Below, one piece after another: positions 31,349-40,340 of a stretch of 64,000 nt of DNA; position 1 is the stretch's first letter; every line of letters starts with the position of its first letter. A program made the position numbers and the translations under genes. The stretch spans positions 1 to 64,000 of the forward strand of contig NZ_BOQL01000007.1 of the NCBI RefSeq assembly GCF_018332655.1, in the 5' to 3' direction. The notes below the pieces were generated by a model. That model was not told the DNA's origin and ran no database searches. It saw only the letters and a list, made by a program, of their open reading frames with translations. Source of the DNA: Actinoplanes auranticolor. GTDB taxonomy: Bacteria; Actinomycetota; Actinomycetes; Mycobacteriales; Micromonosporaceae.

Positions 31349-32272
31349 ATGCCCACCCTGCCGACGATCCCCGGTTCCGTCCTGGTCCGCCGCGGCGGCG
31401 ACACGATCGCCGAGGCCGTCAGCGACGGTTGCACCGCCGGCACCCGCTTCCAGATCGCGTCGGTGAGCAAGCAGTTCACCGCCGCGGCGGTCCTGCTGCT
31501 GGCCGAGCGGGGGGTGCTCAGCCCGGACGACCCGATCGGGCGCCGGCTCGGCGGCTGCCCTCCGTTCTGGCAGGACATCACGCTGCACCATCTGCTGACG
31601 CACACGTCGGGCCTGGGCCACTGGGGTGACTACCCGATGATCGACCCGGCCGAGCAGGTGGACCCGGGTGAGCTGCTGAAAACGTTCCATCGGGTGCCGC
31701 CGCTGTTCCGGCCCGGCGCCGGCTGGCACTACAGCAGCCCGGCGTACGTGCTGCTCGCGCACGTCGTGCAACAGGCCGCCGGCCGTCCGTACCGGCAGTT
31801 CCTCGCCGAGGAGATCTTCACGCCGCTGGGCCTCGCGGACACCTTCGCCGGCGCCCCCGGCGACCGGACGGAGATCGCCCGCGGCCACGACCGGGACGGT
31901 GGCGCGGTCCTGTCGTGGGAGCTGGACGTCACGGGCATGGGTGCCGGCGACCTCTGGTCCACTACCGCCGACCTGGCCACCTGGATCGACAGCCTGCTCG
32001 CGGGGCGGGTGCTCGGCGAGCGCTACCGCACTGCCATGCTCAGCGAGCAGGTCCCGACGGGCGGCGCGGAGGACGCCCGCGGATACGGCTACGGCTGGTT
32101 CGCCGGCTCGGTGCGCGGCCACGCCTGGTTCCACCACTCCGGCGAGAACCCCGGCTTCCGCGCCTTCGACGCCTGGGTGCCGGCCCTGGACTGCCGCATC
32201 GTGGTGCTCAGCAACTCCGAGTCGACCGACGCCGAGGCCCTCGACCCGCTGCTGGGCCTCGCGCTCGGCTGA
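31349..32272 (+). CDS. Serine hydrolase of the beta-lactamase / class C family
   Basis: 307 residues. The catalytic Ser38-x-x-Lys41 is in IASVSKQFTAAAV, the second-motif Tyr is in YSSPAYVLLAHV, and HHSGENPGF replaces the KTG motif as usual in esterase-type members. LLTHTSGLGHW is a further family mark. No signal peptide is seen, so it is probably cytoplasmic, unlike most D-alanyl-D-alanine peptidases; an esterase or amidase role is likely. ATG 31349 starts nine bases after the stop of the E1-alpha-like gene, so the two may be co-transcribed. Confidence 0.87.
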   Translation: MPTLPTIPGSVLVRRGGDTIAEAVSDGCTAGTRFQIASVSKQFTAAAVLLLAERGVLSPDDPIGRRLGGCPPFWQDITLHHLLTHTSGLGHWGDYPMIDPAEQVDPGELLKTFHRVPPLFRPGAGWHYSSPAYVLLAHVVQQAAGRPYRQFLAEEIFTPLGLADTFAGAPGDRTEIARGHDRDGGAVLSWELDVTGMGAGDLWSTTADLATWIDSLLAGRVLGERYRTAMLSEQVPTGGAEDARGYGYGWFAGSVRGHAWFHHSGENPGFRAFDAWVPALDCRIVVLSNSESTDAEALDPLLGLALG

Positions 32273-32344
32273 CCGGCGGCTCAGCCGGGGGCGAGCAGAC
32301 AAAACTCGCGGGCCACGACGGGCCGGTCTTGTTACCGTCCGCGG

Positions 32345-33775
32345 ATGTCCGCTCACCGCACCCTCTTGCCACGGTCCACACCGGCGGCCTCGGGGGTCTC
32401 GTCCCGGGCGATCGGCGCGCTGCTGGACCGGCTCGACGAGCGGTCCGTCGAGTGTCACTCCCTCATGGTCGTGCGGCACGGTCACGTCGTCGCCGAAGGC
32501 TGGTGGGCGCCGTACTCGGCCGGGCGCCGGCACCTGCTCTACTCGCTGACCAAGTCGTTCACCTCGATCGCGGTGGGGCTGGCGATCGCCGACGGGCTGC
32601 TCTCGCTCGACGACCGGGTGGTCGACGTGCTGCCCGACCACGTGCCGGCCGGCGTCGGCGCGCAGGAACGCCGCCTCACCGTGCACCACCTGCTGTCCAT
32701 GACGACCGGGCACACCGGGGACAGCCTCACCGAGGCGTGGGAGCGGGAACCGGGCGACCTGGTGAAGGGCTTCCTGCGGGTGCCGTTCCCGGAGCCGGAG
32801 GGGAGCCGGCACGCCTACGACAACGCGACCACCGGCGTCCTGGCCCGGATGGTGGAACGGGTCACCGGCCGCGGCCTGCCGGAACTGCTCGACGAGCGCC
32901 TCTTCCACCCGATGGGCATCGAGCACGCCGAGTGGGACCGGCTCTCCAGCGGCGCCGCGTTCGGCTTCCACGGACTGCATCTCACGACCGAGGCCGTCGC
33001 CGCCTTCGGGCAACTGCTGCTGCGCGGAGGCGTCTGGGGCGACCGGCAACTCGTCCCGCGGGAATGGGTCGATCTCGCGACCGGCAAGCACACCGAGACC
33101 CAGCTGAGCGAGGAGGATCTGTTCAATCCCGACGGGCTGGTCGGGTACGGCTACCAGTTCTGGATGTCGCGTCACGGCTACCGCGGTGACGGCGCCTTCG
33201 GCCAGCTGTGCGTGGTCGTCCCGTCCCATGATCTCGTGGTCGCGGTGACCTGCGGCGGCGATCCGCACCAGGAGATGCCGGGCGCCTTGTGGGAGTTCCT
33301 CCTGCCCGGCCTGGACGATCCGGGAAGTGCCCGGGACGACGAGATCCTCGCCGAGCGGCTGCATCAGCTGTCGTTCGCGAAGCCGCCCGGCTCGGCCGCC
33401 CCGTCCCGCTCCGCCACGGCCCGCATCGACGCCACAGCCGGGGAATCGGCCCTGCCCGGCGGGACCCCGGTGATCGTCGAGCCGGTGGACGGCGGGTGGC
33501 AGCTGCAACTCGAGCCTTCCGTCAAGCTCGCCGTCGGTCACGGTCAGTGGCGGGAGAGCTCGCCGCTCGGCCGTCCGGTCGTCGCCGCCGGCGGCTGGCA
33601 GGGTGACACGTTCGTCGCCGACCTGTACGTCATCACCACGCCGCACCGGGTCCGGCTGGTGCTCGACGCGAACGCCGGCACAGCGGTCGCGACCTGGAGC
33701 ACCGTCCCGCTGACCACCCCCGACCTGACCTTGCACCTGCGCTCGCCGCTGATGACCCGCCCCGACGTCGCTTAG
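32345..33775 (+). CDS. Serine hydrolase (beta-lactamase family) with C-terminal beta domain
   Basis: 476 residues. Ser67-x-x-Lys70 lies in YSLTKSFTSIAV, the YxN motif is YDNATTGVLARM and LLSMTTGHTGD follows the fold. After the catalytic domain (about 1-330) comes a ~140-residue beta-rich tail of unknown role (FVADLYVITTPHRVRLVL). No signal peptide. It resembles the 6-aminohexanoate-dimer-hydrolase-like group. It follows the previous serine hydrolase by 72 bp, and the two are only distantly similar. Confidence 0.87.
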   Translation: MSAHRTLLPRSTPAASGVSSRAIGALLDRLDERSVECHSLMVVRHGHVVAEGWWAPYSAGRRHLLYSLTKSFTSIAVGLAIADGLLSLDDRVVDVLPDHVPAGVGAQERRLTVHHLLSMTTGHTGDSLTEAWEREPGDLVKGFLRVPFPEPEGSRHAYDNATTGVLARMVERVTGRGLPELLDERLFHPMGIEHAEWDRLSSGAAFGFHGLHLTTEAVAAFGQLLLRGGVWGDRQLVPREWVDLATGKHTETQLSEEDLFNPDGLVGYGYQFWMSRHGYRGDGAFGQLCVVVPSHDLVVAVTCGGDPHQEMPGALWEFLLPGLDDPGSARDDEILAERLHQLSFAKPPGSAAPSRSATARIDATAGESALPGGTPVIVEPVDGGWQLQLEPSVKLAVGHGQWRESSPLGRPVVAAGGWQGDTFVADLYVITTPHRVRLVLDANAGTAVATWSTVPLTTPDLTLHLRSPLMTRPDVA

Positions 33776-33791
33776 CTCGCGGCGCCGGGAC

Positions 33792-34090
33792 TCAGCCGCC
33801 GGTGAGGGCGTGGGCGTCCGGGACCTGGCGCCTGGTCGCCTCGGCCAGCTCCAGCCAGGCGGTGAAGCCCTCCTGGTTCATGCGCCGGTACGCCGCAGTG
33901 GTCTCCGCCGTCGCGCGGACGGTGGAGTACAGCATGGTGACCGCCGTAGGCCGGGCGGTGCGCGGGACCGCCCAGCCGTCGAGGATCCGCAGCAGCCGTT
34001 CGCGCCAGTCCTGCTCGTGCGGGCCCTGGGTGGCCTGCGACCACGGCCGCCCGGTCAGCCAGGGGTGGGCGACCCGCACCGCCGAGGTGC
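33792..34090 (-). pseudogene. C-terminal fragment of a TetR-family regulator
   Basis: The minus strand encodes about 95 residues that look like a TetR ligand-binding half: VAHPWLTGRPWSQ, DWRERLLRILDGWAVP, VTMLYSTVRATAETTAAYRR and a normal stop at 33792. The N-terminal helix-turn-helix is missing; upstream of VAHPWL the frame turns to unrelated sequence. The break at about 34070-34100 coincides with the start of the hydrolase fragment on the other strand. Non-functional as a DNA-binding protein. Confidence 0.6.
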
Positions 34091-34434
34091 AGCCGGGCGA
34101 CCGGGACGCGGCCGAGACCACCCAGTCCCCCGAGCAGACCCAGCAGTACGTCACGCTCTACGAGTCGCTGCGCGGCTTCGACGAGCGGGCCGCCCTCGAC
34201 CGGCTGGCCATGCCGCGGCTGGTGTTCGCCGGCGCCGACGACAACATCCGCTACGGACCCCGGTGGGACAACGCCTACGTGGCGATCGCGGGCGCCGTGC
34301 GGGAGCACCACGACGAGCTCGGCAAGCTGGGCTGGACGGTGGAGCTGCCGGCGGACGCCGAGCACATGAGCGCCATGCAGGCCGGCCGGGTCCTGGCCGT
34401 CCTGGTGCCCTGGCTGCGCGAGCACTGGTGTTGA
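34087..34434 (+). pseudogene. C-terminal half of an alpha/beta hydrolase
   Basis: About 115 residues from an in-frame GTG. It contains the lid and C-terminal core of a hydrolase: YVTLYESLRGFDERAALDRL, LVFAGADDNIRYG with the acid Asp, and ADAEHMSAMQ with the catalytic His. The first half, including the nucleophile elbow, is absent, so it cannot be an active enzyme. It is back to back with the truncated TetR gene; one deletion across their shared promoter region would explain both. Confidence 0.6.
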
Positions 34435-34443
34435 CTCGGCAGG

Positions 34444-35184
34444 ATGGATCGACGACTCAGCAGCATCGCGCACTCGCACCACCCGATCGCGGCCCCGGTC
34501 CTCGGGGTCAACGTCAACCGCCTGCTGCGCCGGGCCGGCCGGCAACCGGCGGCCCGGATCCTGGACCTGGGCTGCGGTGAGGGCGCGTGGGCCCTGCAGG
34601 CCCTGGCCCACTACCCGGACGGTCACGCGGACGGCGTCGACACCAACCCGTACGCCCTGGAACGTGCCGCCACCGCCGCGGCCGAGCGGGGCCTCGCCGA
34701 CCGGCTGACCCTGCACGAGCGCGACGCCCGCAGCTACGTGCCCGACGGCGACTACGACCTGGTGCTGTGCGTGGGGTCGACACACGCGTTCGGGGGTTTC
34801 ACCGAGACGCTCACGCTCGCCGGCCGGCACGTGCACCCGGACGGTGTGCTACTGGTCGGCGAGGGCTTCTGGGAGGTTCCGCCGCCACCCGGAGCCCTGG
34901 CCGCGCTGGGCGCGAAGGCCGAGGACTACACCGACCTGGCCGGGCTGACCGACATCGCCGGGCAGGCCGGCTGGGAGCCGGTGTACGCCCACATCAGCGA
35001 CACTGCCGAGTGGGACGACTACGAATGGTCGTGGACCGGCTCGCTCACCGAGTGGGCGCTGGACAACCCGGGCCACCCCGACGCCGCGGCCGCCCTCGCC
35101 CTGGCCCGGGAGCACCGCGAGCAGTGGCTGCGCGGCTACCGCAAGGTGCTGGGCTTCGTGACGCTGGTGCTGCGGCGCCACTAG
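34444..35184 (+). CDS. SAM-dependent methyltransferase, class I
   Basis: 246 residues. Motif I is ILDLGCGEGAWAL, the ribose-binding acidic residue is in GVDTNPYALERA, and DYDLVLCVGSTHAFGG gives motif IV. The C-terminal part (WDDYEWSWTGSLTEWA) carries aromatic residues near the probable substrate site. The substrate is not evident; the protein resembles the small-molecule UbiE/CmoB-like group. It starts 10 bp after the hydrolase fragment and its stop overlaps that of the DUF1905 gene by four bases, convergently. Confidence 0.87.
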   Translation: MDRRLSSIAHSHHPIAAPVLGVNVNRLLRRAGRQPAARILDLGCGEGAWALQALAHYPDGHADGVDTNPYALERAATAAAERGLADRLTLHERDARSYVPDGDYDLVLCVGSTHAFGGFTETLTLAGRHVHPDGVLLVGEGFWEVPPPPGALAALGAKAEDYTDLAGLTDIAGQAGWEPVYAHISDTAEWDDYEWSWTGSLTEWALDNPGHPDAAAALALAREHREQWLRGYRKVLGFVTLVLRRH

Positions 35185-35483
35185 AAGTCGAGCAGCTCCA
35201 CGCGCACTTTCACGGTGTCGCCCTCGCCGAGGCCCTCCGCCTTGCGGACGGCCCGTTTGACCGGCAGCACGTAGGCGCCGCGCTTGCCGTCCGGGAAGAT
35301 CGACGTGGTCCAGACGCTGCCCCCCACCGTGACGCGGACGCGCACCGACCCGAAGCCGCGCGCCTGCCCGGCCGTCAGCTCGCGGATGTCCTCCGACTCG
35401 GCGACCGGCAGGCTGACGAAGGTCCAGCTGTCGAGCCGCCGGGCATCCCAGATCCACAGCTCGGCTTCGAAATCGACCACCAC
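35181..35483 (-). CDS. DUF1905 domain protein
   Basis: About 100 residues, a small beta-barrel. VDFEAELWIWDARRLDSWTF, SVRVRVTVGGSVWTTSIFP, GAYVLPVKRAVRKAEGL and GDTVKVRVELLDF match the DUF1905 pattern (often found alone or with YdeI). The family function is unknown. I start it at GTG 35483 because the domain begins there; a longer frame to 35570 adds residues that do not look conserved. It is convergent with the methyltransferase. Confidence 0.82.
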   Translation of the reverse strand: MVVDFEAELWIWDARRLDSWTFVSLPVAESEDIRELTAGQARGFGSVRVRVTVGGSVWTTSIFPDGKRGAYVLPVKRAVRKAEGLGEGDTVKVRVELLDF

Positions 35484-35616
35484 CGCCGGAGCATCGCACG
35501 GGGGTCCGACAAGACGGCCGAGGTTGCCTTCCGGCCCGCCGCACCCGAACATCGCCGGGCAGCGGGCCACGGCCGAGGCGATCGACCTGGGCCTGTTCCG
35601 CTGATCCCGGCCGGGG

Positions 35617-36057
35617 TCAGCGGATCCTGGCGCCGTACACGTGGTCGACCGTCATGATCATCAGGACCCGGCGGTCGGCCACCATCACCGACCGGTACTC
35701 CGCCCAGTCCGGGTGCTCCCCGGCGGCACGACGGTAGTAGTCGACCAGGGCCTCGACCTCGGGGCCCTCGGGGTCGGAGCCCGGGCCGACGAGGGTCGCC
35801 ACCCCCTCGGCGGTCGCCCAGGCCCAGCCGTCCGCCCGGGTGACCTCCAGGGTGGCGCGCGGGTCGCGGCGCAGGTTGGCGGTCTTGGCCCGGCCCTCGG
35901 TCATGGAGACGTGGATCAGGCCGGTTCGCGGGTCGTAGTAGGGCGTCACCGGGGACAGCTGGGGACGGCCGTCCGCCTTGATCGTGGCGAGGACGCCGAG
36001 CCGGCTCTCCGCGAGCAGCGTGCGAGGGTCGAACGGCGCGGCCGAGGGAGAAGTCAT
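35617..36057 (-). CDS. PPOX-class F420/flavin-dependent oxidoreductase
   Basis: 146 residues of split-barrel flavin fold. LGVLATIKADGRPQLSPVTP is the typical entry, VSMTEGRAKTANLRRDPRATLEV the cofactor-proximal region and MIMTVDHVYGARI the end. In actinobacteria such proteins commonly use F420. The ATG at 36057 lies only a few bases after a predicted -10, so the mRNA is probably leaderless. The divergent MerR gene 50 bp away and the dyad between them show that it is the target of that regulator. Confidence 0.87.
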   Translation of the reverse strand: MTSPSAAPFDPRTLLAESRLGVLATIKADGRPQLSPVTPYYDPRTGLIHVSMTEGRAKTANLRRDPRATLEVTRADGWAWATAEGVATLVGPGSDPEGPEVEALVDYYRRAAGEHPDWAEYRSVMVADRRVLMIMTVDHVYGARIR

Positions 36058-36062
36058 GGCAC

Positions 36063-36098
36063 AATCATCAACCTTCATACCGGTGTGAAGGTCAAGGA
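36063..36098 (-). promoter_or_regulatory. MerR-type promoter with operator dyad, driving the PPOX gene
   Basis: On the minus strand TTGACC (36095-36090) is followed by exactly 19 bp and then a TGATGA -10 (36070-36065), seven bases before ATG 36057. The dyad ACCTTCA-N8-TGAAGGT at 36071-36092 lies in the over-long spacer, the classic architecture of promoters activated by MerR regulators through DNA distortion. Confidence 0.8.
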
Positions 36099-36106
36099 GA
36101 ACCGCG

Positions 36107-36472
36107 GTGCTGATCGGAGAACTCAGCCGGCGGACCGGAGTCCCGGCCCACCTGCTGCGGTACTACGACTCCCAGGGGCTGTTGAGCCCCGGCCGCGGCC
36201 CCAGCGGCTACCGGGAGTACGCCGACGAGGCCGTCGTGACCGTGACCCAGATCAGGAAGCTGCTCGAGGCGGGCCTGTCCACCCCGGAGATCGCCTTCCT
36301 GCTGCCCTGCGTCAGCGGCACGGCCCCCGACCTCGAGCCCTGCGCGGAGCTGCTGGACACCCTGCGGTCCCGCCGCGACGAGCTGGACGAGCGCCTCGAC
36401 ACCCTGGCCCACTCCCGCAAGCTCCTGCAGGACTACATCACCACGGCGGAACGGCGCGCGGGCCCCGCCTGA
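36107..36472 (+). CDS. MerR-family transcriptional regulator
   Basis: 121 residues. The winged helix-turn-helix is LIGELSRRTGVPAHLLRYYDSQGLL followed by YREYADEAVVTVTQIRKLLEAGL, and the C-terminal coiled coil (LLDTLRSRRDELDERLDTLA) mediates dimerisation. There is no long ligand domain; Cys residues are present in LLPCVSG and EPCAEL but I do not claim metal sensing. GTG 36107 follows AAGGAGA. It is divergent from the PPOX oxidoreductase and should activate it through the dyad in the gap. Confidence 0.9.
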   Translation: MLIGELSRRTGVPAHLLRYYDSQGLLSPGRGPSGYREYADEAVVTVTQIRKLLEAGLSTPEIAFLLPCVSGTAPDLEPCAELLDTLRSRRDELDERLDTLAHSRKLLQDYITTAERRAGPA

Positions 36473-36493
36473 GGCTGCGTTAAGGTCGGGCCC

Positions 36494-37717
36494 ATGACGT
36501 ACGACGTCGCCCGGGTCCGGGCCACCTACCCCGCTCTGGCCGAGGGCTTCGCCCACCTCGACGGAGCAGCCGGCACCCAGGCCGCCGGGCCGGTCGTCGA
36601 CGCCGTCGCCGGCACGCTGCGGCGGGCCGTGTCCAACCGCAGCCCGGCCTTCGAGCCCGGCCGCCGGGCCGGGGAGATCGTCGCCGCGGCCCGGGCAGCG
36701 GTGGCCGACCTGGTCGGCGGCGAGCCCGGCGGGGTCGTCTTCGGGCCCAGCGCGACCGCCCTGACCTACGTGGTGGCGCGGACACTGGCGCAGTCCTGGC
36801 GGCCCGGTGACGAAGTGGTCGTCTCGCGGCTCGACCACGACGCCAACGTGCGGCCGTGGGTGCAGGCCGCCGAGGCCGCCGGGGCGATCGTGCGTTGGGC
36901 GGAGTTCGACCCCGACAGCGGGGACCTGCCCGCGAAGCAGTACGCCGAACTGGTCGGTCCGCGTACCCGGGTGGTGGCGGTGACCGCGGCCAGCAACGTG
37001 ACCGGCGCGATGCCCCAGGTGCGGGAGATCGCCGACCTGGCGCACGCGGCCGGGGCGCTGGTCCACGTCGACGGCGTGCACGCCACCGCGCACGTGCCGA
37101 CCGATGTTCGGCGGCTCGGCGCCGACTTCTACGTGACGAGCGCGTACAAGTGGTCCGGTCCGCACCTCGCCGCGGTGATCGCCGAGCCGGCCCGGTGGGA
37201 AGGGCTGCGGCCGGCCAAGCTGATCCCGTCGTCCGACGCGGTGCCGGAGCGTTTCGAGTCCGGCACCCCGAGCTTCGAGCTGCTGGCCGGGGTCACCGCC
37301 GCGGTCGAGCACCTGGCCGCCCTGCCGGAGCTCGCCGGCGGAGCTCCGGCCGCAGCGGGTACGACGCGCCGGGACCGGGTGGTCGCCGGCCTGACCGTGG
37401 CCGCCGCGTACGAGGCGGAGCTGCTGGAACGGCTGCTGGCCGGCCTGGCGGCCGACCCGGCCGTGACCGTCCAGCCGGCCCCGGCGCAGCGGTGCCCGAC
37501 GGTGTCGTTCCGGGTCCGCGGGGAGTCTCCCGCCGAGACCGCCGGGCGGCTCGGCGAGCAGGGCATCTGCGTCTTCTCCGGCGACTACTACGCCTACGAG
37601 TACTTCACCGCGACGGGGCTGCGCGACAGCGGCGGCGCCGTACGGGCGAGCATCTACCACTACAACACCGTCGGCGAGGTGGACCGGCTGCTGGCCGCGC
37701 TGGAGGCCGGCCGGTAA
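36494..37717 (+). CDS. Class V aminotransferase / cysteine-desulfurase-like PLP enzyme
   Basis: 407 residues. The N-terminus HLDGAAGTQAAGPVV and VFGPSATALTYVVARTL match the SufS/CsdA-like group. The PLP Asp/His region is VDGVHATAHVP and the Schiff-base Lys is Lys219 in TSAYKWSGPH. The active-site Cys loop of true desulfurases is not recognisable (FSGDYYAYEYF occupies the C-terminal region), and no suf genes are nearby, so a different lyase or epimerase-type reaction is possible. It follows MerR by 21 bp on the same strand. Confidence 0.85.
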   Translation: MTYDVARVRATYPALAEGFAHLDGAAGTQAAGPVVDAVAGTLRRAVSNRSPAFEPGRRAGEIVAAARAAVADLVGGEPGGVVFGPSATALTYVVARTLAQSWRPGDEVVVSRLDHDANVRPWVQAAEAAGAIVRWAEFDPDSGDLPAKQYAELVGPRTRVVAVTAASNVTGAMPQVREIADLAHAAGALVHVDGVHATAHVPTDVRRLGADFYVTSAYKWSGPHLAAVIAEPARWEGLRPAKLIPSSDAVPERFESGTPSFELLAGVTAAVEHLAALPELAGGAPAAAGTTRRDRVVAGLTVAAAYEAELLERLLAGLAADPAVTVQPAPAQRCPTVSFRVRGESPAETAGRLGEQGICVFSGDYYAYEYFTATGLRDSGGAVRASIYHYNTVGEVDRLLAALEAGR

Positions 37718-37758
37718 ATCGCTGTCCGGTCGCCGCAGCGCAGTGATAGACACTCGGC

Positions 37759-38535
37759 GTGACCCACACCCTGCAGTTCCCCGATCTGCTGCGGCTGATC
37801 GACGACCGGTCGAACGCCTTCCGCGCGGCGCTGGCGTCCGCGCCCGGTCTCGACCTTCCGGTGCCGACCTGTCCCGGATGGACACTGGCCGATCTGGCCC
37901 AGCATCTGGGCGAGGGGCGCCGCAAGTGGGCGGCCATCGTCGCCGCGGGCCCCGCCGACGCTCCCCCGGCGAGATCCGGATGGGAGTCGACGGCGCCCCA
38001 GGACCGCGAGGCCCTGCTGGACTGGTGGACGGAGTCGACGCGGCAGCTGCTCGACGCGCTGCGCGAGGCCGGCCCGGACCGGGGCTGCTGGACGTGGTGG
38101 GGCCGGTCGCAGTCACCGCAGACCACCGGTGCCGCCGCCCGGCACCAGCTCCAGGAGATCGCGGTGCACACCTACGACGCCCAGGTCACCGTGGGCAGCC
38201 CGCAGCCGCTGCCGGAGGAGGTCGCTCTCGACGGCGTCGAGGAGTTCCAGGTCACCTGCTGCGCGACGACGGCCGCCTGGCCGCACGAGCCCGCCGTCGT
38301 CGACTACCACGCCACCGAGGGCCGTTCCTGGCGCCTGTGGCTCTCGGCCGGCGGCGCCCGGGTCGCCCCGCTGCCCCCGACCGCTGACGGCGCGGACGCC
38401 GCCGACGCCTCCGCCCGGCTCACGGCCAGTGACCTGGTCCTCTTCTTCTACGGCCGGATCCCGCCGGAATCTCTCGAGCTCGACGGCGACAAGCGTGTCT
38501 TCGACCGCCTCATCGCCTGGGACCCGGACGCGTGA
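37759..38535 (+). CDS. Mycothiol-dependent maleylpyruvate-isomerase-family protein
   Basis: 258 residues. The DinB-like N-terminal domain has the metal ligands His in LADLAQHLGEGRRKW and the Glu/His pair in HQLQEIAVHTYDAQ, as in MDMPI. A C-terminal SCP2-like domain follows. Members use mycothiol, the actinobacterial thiol, for isomerisation or detoxification; the exact substrate is not known. The start is GTG 37759 without a clear ribosome site, consistent with a leaderless or weakly translated gene. Confidence 0.88.
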   Translation: MTHTLQFPDLLRLIDDRSNAFRAALASAPGLDLPVPTCPGWTLADLAQHLGEGRRKWAAIVAAGPADAPPARSGWESTAPQDREALLDWWTESTRQLLDALREAGPDRGCWTWWGRSQSPQTTGAAARHQLQEIAVHTYDAQVTVGSPQPLPEEVALDGVEEFQVTCCATTAAWPHEPAVVDYHATEGRSWRLWLSAGGARVAPLPPTADGADAADASARLTASDLVLFFYGRIPPESLELDGDKRVFDRLIAWDPDA

Positions 38536-38720
38536 CCGCCCTCGATGGCCCGCCGACCGACGGGGCGCCCATTGAAATGCATCATGCCTACCGCATCGAC
38601 GGGGCGCGCTGCGTCGCTCGTTAGGGTGGTGGCCCGAGACCCGCGTTGACGGCGGGTGACGACGCGAACAGACTCCCAGATGGCCGTGCGACGAGGGCGG
38701 TCTCATTCGGGAGTGATTCC

Positions 38721-39518
38721 ATGGCGGAGGTCGGTCCTCCTTACCTGTTCGGCGGCGACGATCGCGGCGCGTGCTTCTCGGTCACCTGCGATGTGGAGAC
38801 CGGCCTGCTGGAGATCACCGTCCGCGGCCGGTTCAGCCTGCGCCTGAGCACGGAGCTGTACGGGGGCCTGCGCAAATGTCTCGTCGAGCATCCCACCGCG
38901 ATCATCGCCGACCTGGCGGAGTTCGACGACCCGTACGCCGTCAGCGCGGCGATGTGGCTGTCGGTCAACAGAGCCGCCGCGGCCATGTATCCGCCGGTCG
39001 GGCTGGCGCTGGCCCTGTCTCCGGTGGCCCCGCTGGCCGGCCGGTTGCGTCGGCTCGGCGCCGGCCAGTTCCTGCCCGCCTTCCCCACTGTGGCGCAGGC
39101 GCGGGCCGCGATGGCCAAGCCGACGCCACCGACCGAACGCCTCTGCCTGAGCCGGCTGCCGCCGGAGGCGTCGTCGGTCGAGGTGGCCGGCGAGCTCGTC
39201 GACATCGCCTGTGACACCTGGCGGATGCCGGAGCTGGTGGCCCCCAGCCGGGCGATCATGTCGGCGCTGGTCGGCAACGCCATCGAGCACGCCGGCACGG
39301 ACCTCGGCGCGGCCGTGTGGCGGCGCGGCGCCGGACTGCACCTCTCGGTGCGCGACGGTGATCCCCGGCTGCCGCGCCTGCTGCACCACCCGGCCGGCGA
39401 ACGCGGCCGGGGTCTGCGCACCGTGGACGGCAAGTCCACGGCCTGGGGCGCCATAACCACCGGTGACGGCAAGATGGTCTGGGCGACGCTGCGTACCCGG
39501 CGGCAACGCCCGTTCTGA
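38721..39518 (+). CDS. STAS-like domain fused to a GHKL ATPase (anti-sigma-type regulator)
   Basis: 265 residues. The first ~120 look like a STAS fold (LEITVRGRFSLRLSTELYG, then IIADLAEFDDPYAV). The C-terminal part is a small Bergerat ATPase with the N-box SALVGNAIEHAGTDL and a G1-like VRDGDPRLP; the protein ends with GRGLRTV and WGAI-T. Such fusions regulate sigma factors or act as serine-kinase switches in actinobacteria. ATG 38721 is chosen because GGGAG lies seven bases upstream; a frame to 38646 exists. No sigma factor gene is adjacent. Confidence 0.8.
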   Translation: MAEVGPPYLFGGDDRGACFSVTCDVETGLLEITVRGRFSLRLSTELYGGLRKCLVEHPTAIIADLAEFDDPYAVSAAMWLSVNRAAAAMYPPVGLALALSPVAPLAGRLRRLGAGQFLPAFPTVAQARAAMAKPTPPTERLCLSRLPPEASSVEVAGELVDIACDTWRMPELVAPSRAIMSALVGNAIEHAGTDLGAAVWRRGAGLHLSVRDGDPRLPRLLHHPAGERGRGLRTVDGKSTAWGAITTGDGKMVWATLRTRRQRPF

Positions 39519-39526
39519 CGACCGGC

Positions 39527-40340
39527 TCAGCCGGTGCTCGACAGGGCGGCGGCTGCCGGGGACTGCCGGCTGTGCTCCGGGACGCCGGAGGCGACCACCC
39601 GGTCCTTTCCTTCGTGCTTGGCCCGGTAGAGGGCCTTGTCGGCGATCCGGAGCAGATCGTCGAACTCGGCGTGCCCGAGGTTGGCGCACACGCCGAAGCC
39701 GGCGGTGAACCGGGGCGTACCGCCGTCGATCGCCTCGCTCAGCGCGGCCCGCAGCCGGTCCAGGACCAGCACCGCGCGAACGCCAGCCGGCCGCCGTCGC
39801 GCAGGCGCGCGCGGACCGCGCTCTCGAACGCGCGCCGGTTCGGCAGGCCGGTCAGCGCGTCGGTGCCGGCCTGCATCCGGGCCAGCTCGAACGAGCGCAG
39901 CGTGCCGATCCGGTTGCTGGCCTGCGCGCCCAGCAGGGACAGCCCGGACAGCGTCTCGGCGGCGGGCACCCGGCCCGCGGCGCCGGTGGTGTGCAGGACG
40001 CCCAGCGACCGGCCCATGAAGGTGACCGGCACACAGACCGCCGAGAACCGGCCCTGCGGACGGTTCCTGAGCTTGGGGCAGGCGTCGAGCGCCTCGCTGT
40101 CGTCGAGGGAGACCAGGTGACCGCGGCGCACCGCGACACAGTGGAAGGCCGAGGTGACCGGGCAGCACGGCGGCTCACCGGCGCCCCCGGTGGCGCGGGT
40201 GGTGAGCCGGGTGTTGGCGGCGGCCATCGCGCTGCGGGCGGCATCGAACTCGGCGCGTACCTCGGTGGCCGACTGCCCGGTGCCGCCCCCACCGACCGCG
40301 AGCGCGAACGCCCGCTGCGGGTGGACGATCAGGGCCGGCT
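39527..40340 (-). pseudogene. GAF-GGDEF protein, broken (5' end lost and core of GGDEF deleted)
   Basis: On the minus strand a GAF-like domain (SAFHCVAVRRGHLVSLDD, VCVPVTFMGRSLGVLH) leads into DALTGLPNRRAFESAVRARL, the start of a GGDEF domain. At about 39772-39779 the sequence jumps, with a frame change, to VLVLDRLRAALSEA and ends FTAGFGVCANLGH, ADKALYRAKHEGKDRVV. Roughly 60 residues, including the GGDEF motif itself, are gone. The N-terminal part before about 40340 is also missing. It cannot make c-di-GMP. Confidence 0.7.

Noticed and set aside
30542..33736. 1064-codon minus-strand open frame
   Set aside because: It spans the E1-like gene and both serine hydrolases in antisense, has no recognisable domain and a biased composition.
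35484..35604. Possible plus-strand gene tail ending PNIAGQRATAEAIDLGLFR
   Set aside because: It reads like a protein end, but the piece is too short to place in a family and its upstream frame runs antisense to the DUF1905 gene.
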